Below are positions 7,095 through 15,901 of a stretch of 64,000 bases of DNA, in pieces. Position 1 is the stretch's first letter; each line of letters starts with the position of its first letter. Both the position numbers and the translations under genes were made by a program. The stretch lies in NCBI GenBank assembly GCA_030694975.1, contig JAUYTU010000022.1, positions 1 through 64,000 on the forward strand. Direction: 5' to 3'. Under the pieces are notes generated by a model. It did no database searches. It saw only the letters and a program-made list of their open reading frames with translations, and was not told where the DNA came from. Origin of the DNA: Erysipelotrichaceae bacterium (GTDB taxonomy: Bacteria > Bacillota_I > Bacilli_A > Erysipelotrichales > Erysipelotrichaceae).

Positions 7095-9275
7095 ATGAAA
7101 GAATTCATGTATGCAGCGGGTTACTATCCGTTAATGCAAAATCGAGAAGACTGGGTTAAAGATATTGAGACAATGAAGCAATGCGGTATAGAGTATATTC
7201 GTACAGCCGAACTTTTCAATGCTTGGGACAGAATTGAGCCGACTGAAAACAAGTTTGATTTTGGCTTCTTGGATGATTTTTTCGACTTATGTCACTTCTA
7301 TGGCATGAAAATCATTCTAGGAACTGGAACAGCATCACCTCCTTATTGGATTCATGAAAAGTACCCAGATGTTAATATACTAAATAATCATGGCGAACAA
7401 TATCCGAATCATGTTTCGTACTCGTGGGCATGTGTTGATCATCCGGGATTCATTAAGTCAGTTACAGAGTATGTTTCCAGATTAGTTAATCGCTATAAAG
7501 ATCACCCGGCACTATTTTGCTATCAGATTCATAATGAGATTTCTTTGCCATTTATGCCAATTCAAGGTGGAGACATTGACCTGTACTGTTATTGTGAAAA
7601 TTCGCAAGAGAAATTTCGTCATTGGCTTAAAAACAAATACAAGACGATAGAACTAGTCAATTATGCTTATCGCTGGGGAGCAACAAACACAGTTTATAGT
7701 GACTTCAGTCAAATAACCGCTCCGAAAACAAAGTGTACAAGTTGGGCTAGCGTGACTCGCTGGTTAGATTGGCGACTGTTCTGGATGGAGAATTTGGTTG
7801 ATTTTGTATCTTTTCAGAATCGGATCATAAAACAGTTTGATTCAAACCACTTAACATCTACAAATATATTCTTTCTAAAATCACAAGATCCTTTGGGAGT
7901 AATTACTGCACTTGATCAATTTGAAATGGCAAAAGCGGTTGATGTTATCGGGTATGACTTGTATCCAGGAAGTGGTAACAAACTTGAAAATTCACACGAA
8001 TTCTCTTCTATGTTTTTAAGTCTGGCTAAAAGCACAGCAAAGCCACTGGGTAAAGATTTCTGGTTAATGGAAACCGAAAGCGGACCAATTGGTGGGTGGG
8101 CATTGGGCCCAAGTCGAACTGTTGATGGAAATGATCTGTTCAGAAACGTTTTTGAAGCAATAGGACATGAAAGTCGAATGACTCTGTACCAAGGATTTAG
8201 ACAGTGGGATTTTCAACCCATTCACTGGGGCGGACTTGTTGATCTGAATGGAAATCATACAGATTTAACAAAAGCTGCGAAAAAAATTGGTGAAATCACG
8301 TCGAATTACAATCAGTATTTCGGTAACGCAAAAAACAATGATGCTAAAGTTGCTATTCTTATCTCGAAGGAAAATGCAATCATTCTTAATGGTATGGATC
8401 AAGACGCTATGTTATTAAAGGCATTAAAAGGCGCATATAGAATTTTTTGGGAAATGAACTTTGATGTTGAATTTGTTACTCCAGAACTAGTTAAAAGCGG
8501 ATATGCAAATCGATTTTCAGTGATTTTTGCTCCTTTTATGATACATGTTGATGAAGAATTAAGTCTCGGCATTGAAAAATATGTGTCACAAGGAGGTATC
8601 ATCATATCTTCTGCAAGATTGGGGTTTTTAGGAGATAGGGGCTGGTATAACCATACAGTTCCTGATCAGCGTTTGTCCTCGGTATTCGGTGTAAAAGTTA
8701 GCCAAGTATATGCAAATACAACTTGTAGGATTACTTATAAGAAAAAAACCTATGATGGTTACTGGCATAAAGAATTTCTAGAAACTGCAAAGGATACGAA
8801 AATATTAGCCAGGTATACAGATGATACTCCTGCAATAACGATAAACAGCTACAGTTCTGGAAAAGCAATTTATATTGGAACACATTTAGATGTCGCCTAT
8901 GTAGAAAATCAATCAATGCTGCTCTGGGACTTGTTGTCTGATATTCTAGCGCAGGAATCCATAGAACCATGTGTTGATGTTAACTATACAAACCGCCAGC
9001 ACAAAGAAATTAATGTAAATTTTCTTAGTGACGGGCATAAAGATATGTTGCTTATAACAAATTATACAAAAAAGAACCAAGAGAACTTTTTCAAAAACGG
9101 TAAAAAACTTGTAGAGATCAAATTGAAAGAGAAGAATTATGTAAAGGCATTCGATTATTTGGGCGATACATTGGTTGAAGTTAGAAATCAACTGTGTGAT
9201 TGCACCATATCTTTAGAAATCAGAAAAAATGAAGTAAAAATCATTCGACTTCAAAAGGAGTTGCGCGATGAGTAA
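7095..9275 (+). CDS. GH42 family beta-galactosidase-like glycosidase
   Basis: A 726-aa protein, slightly longer than the usual 650-690. Residues 1-400 are a TIM barrel with the acid/base Glu148 in QIHNE and the probable nucleophile Glu326 in LMETESG. Residues 400-570 match the GH42 trimerisation (amidotransferase-like) domain, and a beta-rich C-terminus follows. There is no signal peptide, so it acts in the cytoplasm on an imported, possibly phosphorylated, glycoside. It overlaps the phosphatase gene by 8 bases. GH42 enzymes release beta-galactose or alpha-L-arabinose residues. Here it would free the sugar that enters the isomerase/epimerase route. Confidence 0.85.
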   Translation: MKEFMYAAGYYPLMQNREDWVKDIETMKQCGIEYIRTAELFNAWDRIEPTENKFDFGFLDDFFDLCHFYGMKIILGTGTASPPYWIHEKYPDVNILNNHGEQYPNHVSYSWACVDHPGFIKSVTEYVSRLVNRYKDHPALFCYQIHNEISLPFMPIQGGDIDLYCYCENSQEKFRHWLKNKYKTIELVNYAYRWGATNTVYSDFSQITAPKTKCTSWASVTRWLDWRLFWMENLVDFVSFQNRIIKQFDSNHLTSTNIFFLKSQDPLGVITALDQFEMAKAVDVIGYDLYPGSGNKLENSHEFSSMFLSLAKSTAKPLGKDFWLMETESGPIGGWALGPSRTVDGNDLFRNVFEAIGHESRMTLYQGFRQWDFQPIHWGGLVDLNGNHTDLTKAAKKIGEITSNYNQYFGNAKNNDAKVAILISKENAIILNGMDQDAMLLKALKGAYRIFWEMNFDVEFVTPELVKSGYANRFSVIFAPFMIHVDEELSLGIEKYVSQGGIIISSARLGFLGDRGWYNHTVPDQRLSSVFGVKVSQVYANTTCRITYKKKTYDGYWHKEFLETAKDTKILARYTDDTPAITINSYSSGKAIYIGTHLDVAYVENQSMLLWDLLSDILAQESIEPCVDVNYTNRQHKEINVNFLSDGHKDMLLITNYTKKNQENFFKNGKKLVEIKLKEKNYVKAFDYLGDTLVEVRNQLCDCTISLEIRKNEVKIIRLQKELRDE

Positions 9276-10086
9276 AATAAATGATATACAATGCTTTCTG
9301 CTTGATATGGATGGTACATTTTACTTAGGGAATAGGCTAATTGAGGGTTCGCTTGAGTTTGTTAATTTCTTGAAAAGTGAAGGGAAGAGATTTATTTTTC
9401 TGACAAACAACTCCTCTAAGTCAAGTGTGGATTATGTTGAGAAACTTCAGAAGTTTGAATGCTCAGTAGGTAAAGATGATGTTTTCACTTCTGGTGAAGC
9501 AACGACTATTTACTTAAAACAGATTAAAAAAAATGCCAAAGTATTTCTTCTTGGAACAAAAGCGTTAGAAGACGAGTTTACTTCTCAAGGATTTGAGTTA
9601 ATCAATAGTATGGATTCTATCCCTGATTTCGTAGTACTTGGATTTGATCAAACTCTAACCTATAAGAAACTTTGGTTAGCATGTGATTTTATCCGTGAAG
9701 GAATCCCATACATCGCTACGCACCCCGATCTGAATTGTCCTCTTGAAGGTGGAAGGTATATGCCAGACACAGGATCAATGATTGAGTTCGTCAAAGCTTC
9801 TACAGGGAAAGAACCTTATGTTGTCGGGAAGCCTAATTCTTTTATAATTGAAGCTATTTGCATGAAGTATGGACTGCTAAAAGAGAATCTAGCAATGGTA
9901 GGTGATCGACTATATACAGATATTCAAACAGGTATTAATGCCAACATAACATCTATTTTGGTATTGTCCGGTGAAACAAAGTCGAAAGATTACAAACTAA
10001 GCGGAATTAAAGCAGATTATGTTTTCGATTCATTGAGAGAACTGCATCAAGCAATTTTGGAGGATAGAACAAATGAATCCGTTTAA
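9268..10086 (+). CDS. HAD-IIA family sugar phosphatase (NagD-like)
   Basis: A 272-aa haloacid-dehalogenase-superfamily hydrolase. LLDMDGT holds the nucleophile and acid aspartates, TNNSS is motif II, GKPN is the Lys motif and GDRLYTD is motif IV. The cap region size fits class IIA (NagD/AraL/PGP). Such enzymes dephosphorylate sugar phosphates of 2-6 carbons. It is embedded in the operon (overlaps on both sides), so it may remove the PTS-derived phosphate or drain a toxic phosphorylated intermediate. RBS AAGGAG lies inside the preceding gene. Confidence 0.88.
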   Translation: MSKINDIQCFLLDMDGTFYLGNRLIEGSLEFVNFLKSEGKRFIFLTNNSSKSSVDYVEKLQKFECSVGKDDVFTSGEATTIYLKQIKKNAKVFLLGTKALEDEFTSQGFELINSMDSIPDFVVLGFDQTLTYKKLWLACDFIREGIPYIATHPDLNCPLEGGRYMPDTGSMIEFVKASTGKEPYVVGKPNSFIIEAICMKYGLLKENLAMVGDRLYTDIQTGINANITSILVLSGETKSKDYKLSGIKADYVFDSLRELHQAILEDRTNESV

Positions 10087-11224
10087 CTTTTTTCTAGATA
10101 CGAAAATTGATTTCGGTAGTGGTTCTTTGAATCACGTTATCGGTTATATAAAGGAGTTTGGTGCAAGCGTAGTTCTGCTTGTATTGGATAGAAACGTATT
10201 GAAACTCGGATTAGTGGATGAACTGCTTGAGACTTTGTCGAAAGAACAGGTTAACTATCATATTTACGATAATATTGATCCTAACCCAAGGTTGATTCAT
10301 GTTGATATTGGTACCACTCAGTTTAAAGAACATGGATGCAATCTCGTAGTGGCGATTGGTGGAGGCAGTACAATTGATGTTGCAAAAGGAATATGCGTAG
10401 TTGCGAAAAATGGGGGAAAATGTTTCGACTATCTTGATGGTAGAAAAGAAAAAAAGCGAGCAATTTATGATTCTATTCCACTTATTGCTGTACCTACGAC
10501 TGCGGGGACAGGGTCGGAAGTAACCATGTATTCGGTTATTCTTGATAACGATCTCGTAAAAGACTCGATTACCTCAACTCATATATATCCATCAGTTGCT
10601 GTAATAGATCCATTATTAATGAAAAAAATTCCTAGGGAAACAGTCATTTATACTGGTTTAGATGCGTTTGCTCATGCACTCGAAGCCTATACATCGAATA
10701 TATCCAATGCTTTGTGTGATGTTTTTTCACTGGAAGCACTAAGACTTATATTCGAATGGTTACCCATTGCCGTCAACGAAAATACACAGCAATCTAAAGA
10801 AAAGATGGCATTTGCTTCTACGCTAGCAGGTGTAGCAATGAGCCATCAAGCAGCCAATCTTCCGCATGCACTTGGTTGTGCATTAGGTGCAAACTATGAT
10901 TTGTCACATGGACTTGCGGTTGCATCATTAATTCTACCAATGGTTAAGTATAATTCTAGTATTTGCGCCCAAGAGTTTGAAGATATAGTAAACTATATAA
11001 GTCCGACCAAACAAAGAAATAGAGCTGATTCTGCAAAGCAATTAACTGTTATGATAGAAGAACTTTTCAAAAATGTTGGATTTGATTATAAAATTGGTAA
11101 ATACCCAAGTGAAGAGATTTTAAGTAAAATGGTTCACGATGCAAGCATTCACGGTTGTTTGCTCTGTAACAAAAGGATTCCAAGCGAACAAGATATTAAA
11201 GATATGTTTTTGTCTATATTGTAA
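10073..11224 (+). CDS. Iron-containing alcohol dehydrogenase
   Basis: A 383-aa group III NAD(P)-dependent alcohol dehydrogenase. The dinucleotide motif GGGSTIDVAKG is present, as are PTTAGTGSE and the metal-binding Asp and His residues in TGLDAFAHALEAY and PHALGCALGANYDLSHG. It overlaps the phosphatase gene by 14 bases. In fucose and rhamnose catabolism a FucO-type member reduces lactaldehyde. Here it is well placed to reduce the aldehyde released by the aldolase, which would make a diol or related alcohol under fermentative conditions. The exact substrate is inferred only. Confidence 0.9.
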   Translation: MNPFNFFLDTKIDFGSGSLNHVIGYIKEFGASVVLLVLDRNVLKLGLVDELLETLSKEQVNYHIYDNIDPNPRLIHVDIGTTQFKEHGCNLVVAIGGGSTIDVAKGICVVAKNGGKCFDYLDGRKEKKRAIYDSIPLIAVPTTAGTGSEVTMYSVILDNDLVKDSITSTHIYPSVAVIDPLLMKKIPRETVIYTGLDAFAHALEAYTSNISNALCDVFSLEALRLIFEWLPIAVNENTQQSKEKMAFASTLAGVAMSHQAANLPHALGCALGANYDLSHGLAVASLILPMVKYNSSICAQEFEDIVNYISPTKQRNRADSAKQLTVMIEELFKNVGFDYKIGKYPSEEILSKMVHDASIHGCLLCNKRIPSEQDIKDMFLSIL

Positions 11225-11236
11225 AGGAGGGATAAC

Positions 11237-13213
11237 ATGAAGCAACAACTCAGTCGAAGATTGTTACAGATTCTCGAGACGATTCTAAATTACGATTTTG
11301 CTGACAAGGATGAGTTGTTACAAACTTTTAGCATTTCAAAACGTACACTTTATTACGATCTATCCAAACTTAATAATGCATTACTAGAAATGAATCTAGG
11401 TATGATACAGTCAGGTGCTATCGGTTTCTTTATTGAGAAAAAGAACAAAGACAAGATACGTGACACTTTCAATTTAGCGTATAAAGGAAATTATATTAAT
11501 CGAAATCATGAAAGGCTTCACATTATTCTTATTCATCTTTTAAAAAATGATTCAATACTTACTATTGAAAAACTTGAGGAATTATTGTCAGTTAGTAGGA
11601 ATACTGTAGTAAATGACTTGAAGAATGTTCGCGGGTTTTTAGATGATTTTGATTTAATCTTAGAATCACAAAATGGTTATGTTATAACTGGAAGCGAAAT
11701 TAATCGTAGAGCACTGTTTTCTCACGTATTTAACGATTATAACTACTTATTTGATTCGATAGATTTAGACCCTCAACTACTTAAATTGTTTGATCAAGTC
11801 ATCGATAATGAGTACAATGCACGTTATCTAACAACGTTCTACCGCGGCTTTTACCATGGTGTTCCCATAAATACATCAAGCATCAACATGTATATTCGCG
11901 ATTGTGATGTAGCAGTAACTGCTAAAGAGAAGTTACAATGTTTGACTGATACAGTCATATGCAAGGATGAGATTGCTTTTGTATCATTAATGATTTTAGA
12001 CAATCTAGAAATTAGGTCCACATTCATAAACGTTGAACCTAAAAAGTATGAACAGTGGAACCAAATTGTAATGTGCATAATTAAAGAGTTTGAAAGACTA
12101 AGTTGTATATTTATTGAGCAAAAAGTTGACTTGGCAAATAAGATAATTCATCATCTAATTCCATTTATTGTTAAAAGCCGCCTTGGTATTTACTATTGTA
12201 ATGTCATTAAGGACAGTATTAAGAGTAAGTATTCAGTAATCTATTCTCTTACACGTAGAGCTGTTTTGGCATATAAGGATCAATTTGACGGTTTTTTGTT
12301 TAATGATGATATGCTCTCATATATAGTTCTATATTTTGGTGCATTACTCCACGATACATCTGATTTTAATCGAAAACCCAAACTGCTAATCGCGTGTAAC
12401 AAAGGATATGCTACATCTCAGCTGTTGGCATTACAAATTGCGGAATTATTTCCGAATAGTGAAATTGTGGGTGTTGTCAGGTCTGCTGAAATATGTAGAT
12501 ATGCGGGGCACTATGATTTTGTAATTACGAATGAAAAAGAATATTCTGGCGAAAATATAATAAACGTCGAATCAATACTGACTGAGTATGACAAGAATGA
12601 ATTACTATTTAGAATCTCAAATTTACAGATAAACATACGCTCAAAACAAGTCGTTGTAAACCACATTATAGAAAAGATTGAAGAAAACGCGATTATTCAA
12701 AACAAGCCTAAGTTACTTTCTGATATTGAATTTGTTTTAAATAATATTGATCTTAAAAATAATAAATTTATGCCAGCACTAACTCAGATAATATCGATGG
12801 ATGTTGTACAATTTGAAATAAATGAGTGTAACTGGAAACAAGCAATCCAATTGGGTTCAATGCCGCTATTAGCAAACAATTCAATCAACAACAGTTATGT
12901 AGAAGATATGATTTCAACTGTTGAACGGATAGGGCCATATTTCATAATTGGTGATGAATTTGCACTTGCCCATGCATCACCTGATGCTGGAGTAAATCGA
13001 TTAGCTATTTCTGTTACAGTTTTCAAAAACCCTGTACACGTTTCAGATAGGCAGTTCAGGGTACTATTAATCCTCACACCCATAGACAAGAAGAGTCATA
13101 TTAATATTATTGCCGACATCAATCAAATAATTGCGGATGATGATAAATACGCAAAAATAAAAGGTGTACAATCAAAAGAAGAATTGTATGAACTTTTAAA
13201 AAAGCGAAGCTAG
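11237..13213 (+). CDS. PTS-regulated transcriptional activator (MtlR/LicR type: HTH-PRD-EIIB-EIIA)
   Basis: A 658-aa regulator. Two N-terminal helix-turn-helix segments (about 18-45 and 105-130, with SISKRTLYYDL and SVSRNTVVNDL) bind DNA. The middle holds a divergent PRD region. Residues 380-460 form an EIIB-like domain with the CNKGYATSQ loop, and 510-658 an EIIA domain with the phospho-His in FALAHASP. Phosphorylation by HPr and the operon's own PTS is expected to set activity according to sugar flux. It lies last in the operon, 12 bases after the dehydrogenase with AAGGAGG, giving autoregulation. A LicR-type activator is more likely than a BglG antiterminator because the N-terminus is HTH, not CAT. 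Confidence 0.87.
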   Translation: MKQQLSRRLLQILETILNYDFADKDELLQTFSISKRTLYYDLSKLNNALLEMNLGMIQSGAIGFFIEKKNKDKIRDTFNLAYKGNYINRNHERLHIILIHLLKNDSILTIEKLEELLSVSRNTVVNDLKNVRGFLDDFDLILESQNGYVITGSEINRRALFSHVFNDYNYLFDSIDLDPQLLKLFDQVIDNEYNARYLTTFYRGFYHGVPINTSSINMYIRDCDVAVTAKEKLQCLTDTVICKDEIAFVSLMILDNLEIRSTFINVEPKKYEQWNQIVMCIIKEFERLSCIFIEQKVDLANKIIHHLIPFIVKSRLGIYYCNVIKDSIKSKYSVIYSLTRRAVLAYKDQFDGFLFNDDMLSYIVLYFGALLHDTSDFNRKPKLLIACNKGYATSQLLALQIAELFPNSEIVGVVRSAEICRYAGHYDFVITNEKEYSGENIINVESILTEYDKNELLFRISNLQINIRSKQVVVNHIIEKIEENAIIQNKPKLLSDIEFVLNNIDLKNNKFMPALTQIISMDVVQFEINECNWKQAIQLGSMPLLANNSINNSYVEDMISTVERIGPYFIIGDEFALAHASPDAGVNRLAISVTVFKNPVHVSDRQFRVLLILTPIDKKSHINIIADINQIIADDDKYAKIKGVQSKEELYELLKKRS

Positions 13214-13558
13214 ATCATCAAAACTTAAAAAACCTAAAGAATGATTCATTTTGTTTTGTGAGTTAATGCTATTGTCACTTGAAAGTTCAAGTTTTTTTGC
13301 GTATTTAAAAGTCATAATATGTTTCTCATTTTGATAATACGATGTTCTTTCACATTCGTTGCGTTAATATCAACCTTATTGAGAATTGCATTATCCGTGA
13401 TAAAACCTATGAAAATGGACTTTTGTGCGGTATCCGTAATTAACTCCTGTTTTCCCTTGTATTAAAGTAACAATAAAAGTCGCATCATATCATAAAGAAT
13501 TCATAAAGACTTTGAACTTACAAGAGTGATACACTGAACATGTTAAGGTGGTGGTTGT
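13214..13558. other. Intergenic region between sugar operon and ureide cluster
   Basis: It holds the operon terminator (13277-13298), then about 260 AT-rich bases leading to the allH start. No confident promoter, ORF or RNA motif was seen. An RBS (AAGGTGG) precedes the GTG at 13559. Confidence 0.5.
13277..13298 (+). terminator. Terminator of the sugar operon
   Basis: ACTTGAA/TTCAAGT stem followed by seven T residues, 64 bases after the regulator stop. Confidence 0.8.
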
Positions 13559-14437
13559 GTGGTGAACGCACTTTGGGCTGATCAGCAATTCCAATCCTCA
13601 TTGAGTCAGGGTTTCTACAGAGTTCATAGCGTATATGATCACGCGCTAAATCTGTATAACAATCAAGCCATGATTACACTCGTCAGTAAAGATAAACCGA
13701 AAGCCCCTATAACCTGTGTGTGTAATCTGAGTTCATTTTCTAACTATCAACTGAATGTTGGGATGCAAGTAATGTCCTCGCCTCACACCTTATCAATCGG
13801 CTCACTGCAAGTGGACTTGAGAAATGTCCATTCCGATTCATTGGTTGATTTTATCGGATGTTATCCATCTCTTGAAAACATCCGACTTGGACTGCAATCT
13901 TTAGTTCAATGGTTGGATCAACATGCTCATCATGAAGGAGCCCTTGCGGTTTTTAGTTCACCACGCGATGTATTTTCAACTCATGTGGTACACATCCTTA
14001 AGCAGTATTTACAAACCCAAGAACTTCACCTTTTGCCTTCTCTCATTGGCTGCGGAATAGGTCAGACTCCCAGCGGAGATGATGTGTTGGTCGGAATGTT
14101 GGCATTGGCGTACAGCTGTAATCATCTTGAATTTATTAAGGAATTGAAACATTGTTGTGAACCAGTGCTTTACCAGACCACATTGGTAAGTCAAATGATG
14201 TTAAGACAAGCATTTGAAGGTCAATTTAACCAATGGCATCAAGAACTCATTCTTTCACTGAGTAGACCCCTCGAGGTGAAAGAGAGGGCTGAAATATGTG
14301 CAACACTCGGGCATACCTCAGGAACAGATTTTATGGTAGGGGTTGCTGTTTATGGATTAAGTCACAAAAAGGAGAACACATCATGCATCATGCGACAAAC
14401 GTATTTAAAAACCGCTACATCGACTCCGTCAGTCTGA
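13559..14437 (+). CDS. allH: DUF2877 protein, AllH-like subunit of oxamate carbamoyltransferase
   Basis: A 292-aa protein matching the DUF2877 family. The conserved centre is LIGCGIGQTPSGDDVLVGMLA, followed by a LVSQMML region and HTSGTDFMVGV near the C-terminus. Recent work assigned FdrA, YlbE and YlbF-locus proteins as AllF/AllG/AllH, which together carry out phosphorolysis of oxalurate to oxamate and carbamoyl phosphate. The gene starts with GTG after AAGGTGG and overlaps allF by 55 bases, with the allF RBS inside it. It is first in a row with allF, allG and carbamate kinase, the standard arrangement of this energy-yielding step. Confidence 0.8.
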   Translation: MVNALWADQQFQSSLSQGFYRVHSVYDHALNLYNNQAMITLVSKDKPKAPITCVCNLSSFSNYQLNVGMQVMSSPHTLSIGSLQVDLRNVHSDSLVDFIGCYPSLENIRLGLQSLVQWLDQHAHHEGALAVFSSPRDVFSTHVVHILKQYLQTQELHLLPSLIGCGIGQTPSGDDVLVGMLALAYSCNHLEFIKELKHCCEPVLYQTTLVSQMMLRQAFEGQFNQWHQELILSLSRPLEVKERAEICATLGHTSGTDFMVGVAVYGLSHKKENTSCIMRQTYLKTATSTPSV

Positions 14438-15900
14438 TGTCATTAGCCGCAAAAGTTAAGAAACAAGAAGGTATTTTTGAAGTAGTCATTGCGATGGCAA
14501 CCGACATGAATAAGTCCATTATCAGTCAAGTCGGATTATCTAACGCTGAAGTGGAACAGACTTCCGTCAATGATCTGATCATCGGCGTCATTGCGGAGAG
14601 TGAAGAGCGAATTAAAGAAGCTTTTGATCATATTGAAATACAACTTTCGGGAGGAAATAAGACAACCTCCTCATCCGGTGCTGAAAAAATCTACACCAGC
14701 ATTGACGATGTATTAGAGGATGGGTTGAAGCCGGATGTGGCTATTTTCTCCATTCCCGGACAATATGTGGCACGTGAAGCCATGCAAGCACTCAAAGAAG
14801 GCATGGATGTCATGATTTTCTCTGATAACATGTCCATTGATGAGGAAGTCAAACTTAAACAATATGCCTATGATCATCAACGACTCGTAATGGGACCGGA
14901 CTGTGGAACCGCAGTGCTATCCGGTGTAAGTCTTTGCTTTGCCAATGATGTAAGACGCGGCGATATTGGCATTGTGGCGGCCAGCGGCACCGGCTCACAA
15001 GAAGTCATGGTTCAAATCGATCGCTTGGGCGGCGGCATCACTGATGCGATCGGCACCGGCGGGCGAGATTTATCTTTAGCCGTACAAGGCCTGATGATGC
15101 GCGAAGGACTTCGTCGTTTGTCCGAAAGTGAACAGACAAAAGTCATCGTCTGCGTGTCTAAACCACCCGCAAAAGAAGTGAGAGAAATGATGATTCAGAC
15201 TTTAAAAGGGATTACTAAACCCAGTGTCATCTGTTTTTTAGGAAATAAAGAAATGATTGAGGATGATGGTCATCTTCACTATGCATCTAACCTAAGTGAA
15301 GCAGCATACAAAGCCGTGCGTCTGTCACCATCATTTAAAGGAACATTGCCTGCCTTTGAACCATTAAGATTAGAAACTCAATCGTCCGACAATCAACACT
15401 TTGTGGGACTGTATTGTGGCGGTACCTTATGTTATGAAGCGCTGGATCAACTATCACCTCTAGGAGTGATTAAAAGTAATCTCAACCATGATGAACACTC
15501 AATTCACGATATCAGCGGACAATACCACACGTTGCTCGACCTTGGCGAAGATGAGTTTACCAATGGCCGACCTCATCCGATGATCGAACCTTCCTTACGC
15601 AATAATTGGATCATAAAAGCAGCCCAAACGCCAACCACTAGGGTGTTATTGCTGGATTTTGTCTTAGGATACGGAGCTCACCCGCAAGCCGTGGAAGAAA
15701 GCTTGGAAGCGCTCAAAGAAGCGTTTAAACTGGCAGCACACCGCCGCTTTGATGTGGTGGCGTACGTGTGTGGAACTGACAAAGATAAACAAGGACTCCA
15801 CACCAGTGTCAGTGCCTTAGAAGCCATTGGGATTCATGTCGCAAAGAGTAATTTAGAAGCATGTAAAAAAGTAGCCAGCTTAATGAAGGAGGGAACCTAA
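14383..15900 (+). CDS. allF: FdrA/AllF-like acyl-CoA synthetase-type protein (oxamate carbamoyltransferase subunit)
   Basis: A 505-aa member of the FdrA family, related to succinyl-CoA synthetase alpha but lacking its usual partner. The signature regions are VAIFSIPGQYVAREAMQAL, MGPDCGTAVLSG and VAASGTGSQEVMVQ. I chose the ATG at 14383 because GGAGAA lies just upstream; an upstream in-frame ATG at 14296 lacks an RBS and would extend the protein into non-homologous sequence. With AllG and AllH it should transfer a carbamoyl group from a ureide to phosphate in the cytoplasm. The natural substrate here is not proven to be oxalurate. Confidence 0.87.
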   Translation: MHHATNVFKNRYIDSVSLMSLAAKVKKQEGIFEVVIAMATDMNKSIISQVGLSNAEVEQTSVNDLIIGVIAESEERIKEAFDHIEIQLSGGNKTTSSSGAEKIYTSIDDVLEDGLKPDVAIFSIPGQYVAREAMQALKEGMDVMIFSDNMSIDEEVKLKQYAYDHQRLVMGPDCGTAVLSGVSLCFANDVRRGDIGIVAASGTGSQEVMVQIDRLGGGITDAIGTGGRDLSLAVQGLMMREGLRRLSESEQTKVIVCVSKPPAKEVREMMIQTLKGITKPSVICFLGNKEMIEDDGHLHYASNLSEAAYKAVRLSPSFKGTLPAFEPLRLETQSSDNQHFVGLYCGGTLCYEALDQLSPLGVIKSNLNHDEHSIHDISGQYHTLLDLGEDEFTNGRPHPMIEPSLRNNWIIKAAQTPTTRVLLLDFVLGYGAHPQAVEESLEALKEAFKLAAHRRFDVVAYVCGTDKDKQGLHTSVSALEAIGIHVAKSNLEACKKVASLMKEGT

Positions 15901-15901
15901 G

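Noticed and set aside
11237-13213. BglG-type RNA antiterminator acting on the hairpin at 2364-2403
   Set aside because: The N-terminus is helix-turn-helix and not the CAT RNA-binding domain, and no RAT-like sequence overlaps the hairpin.
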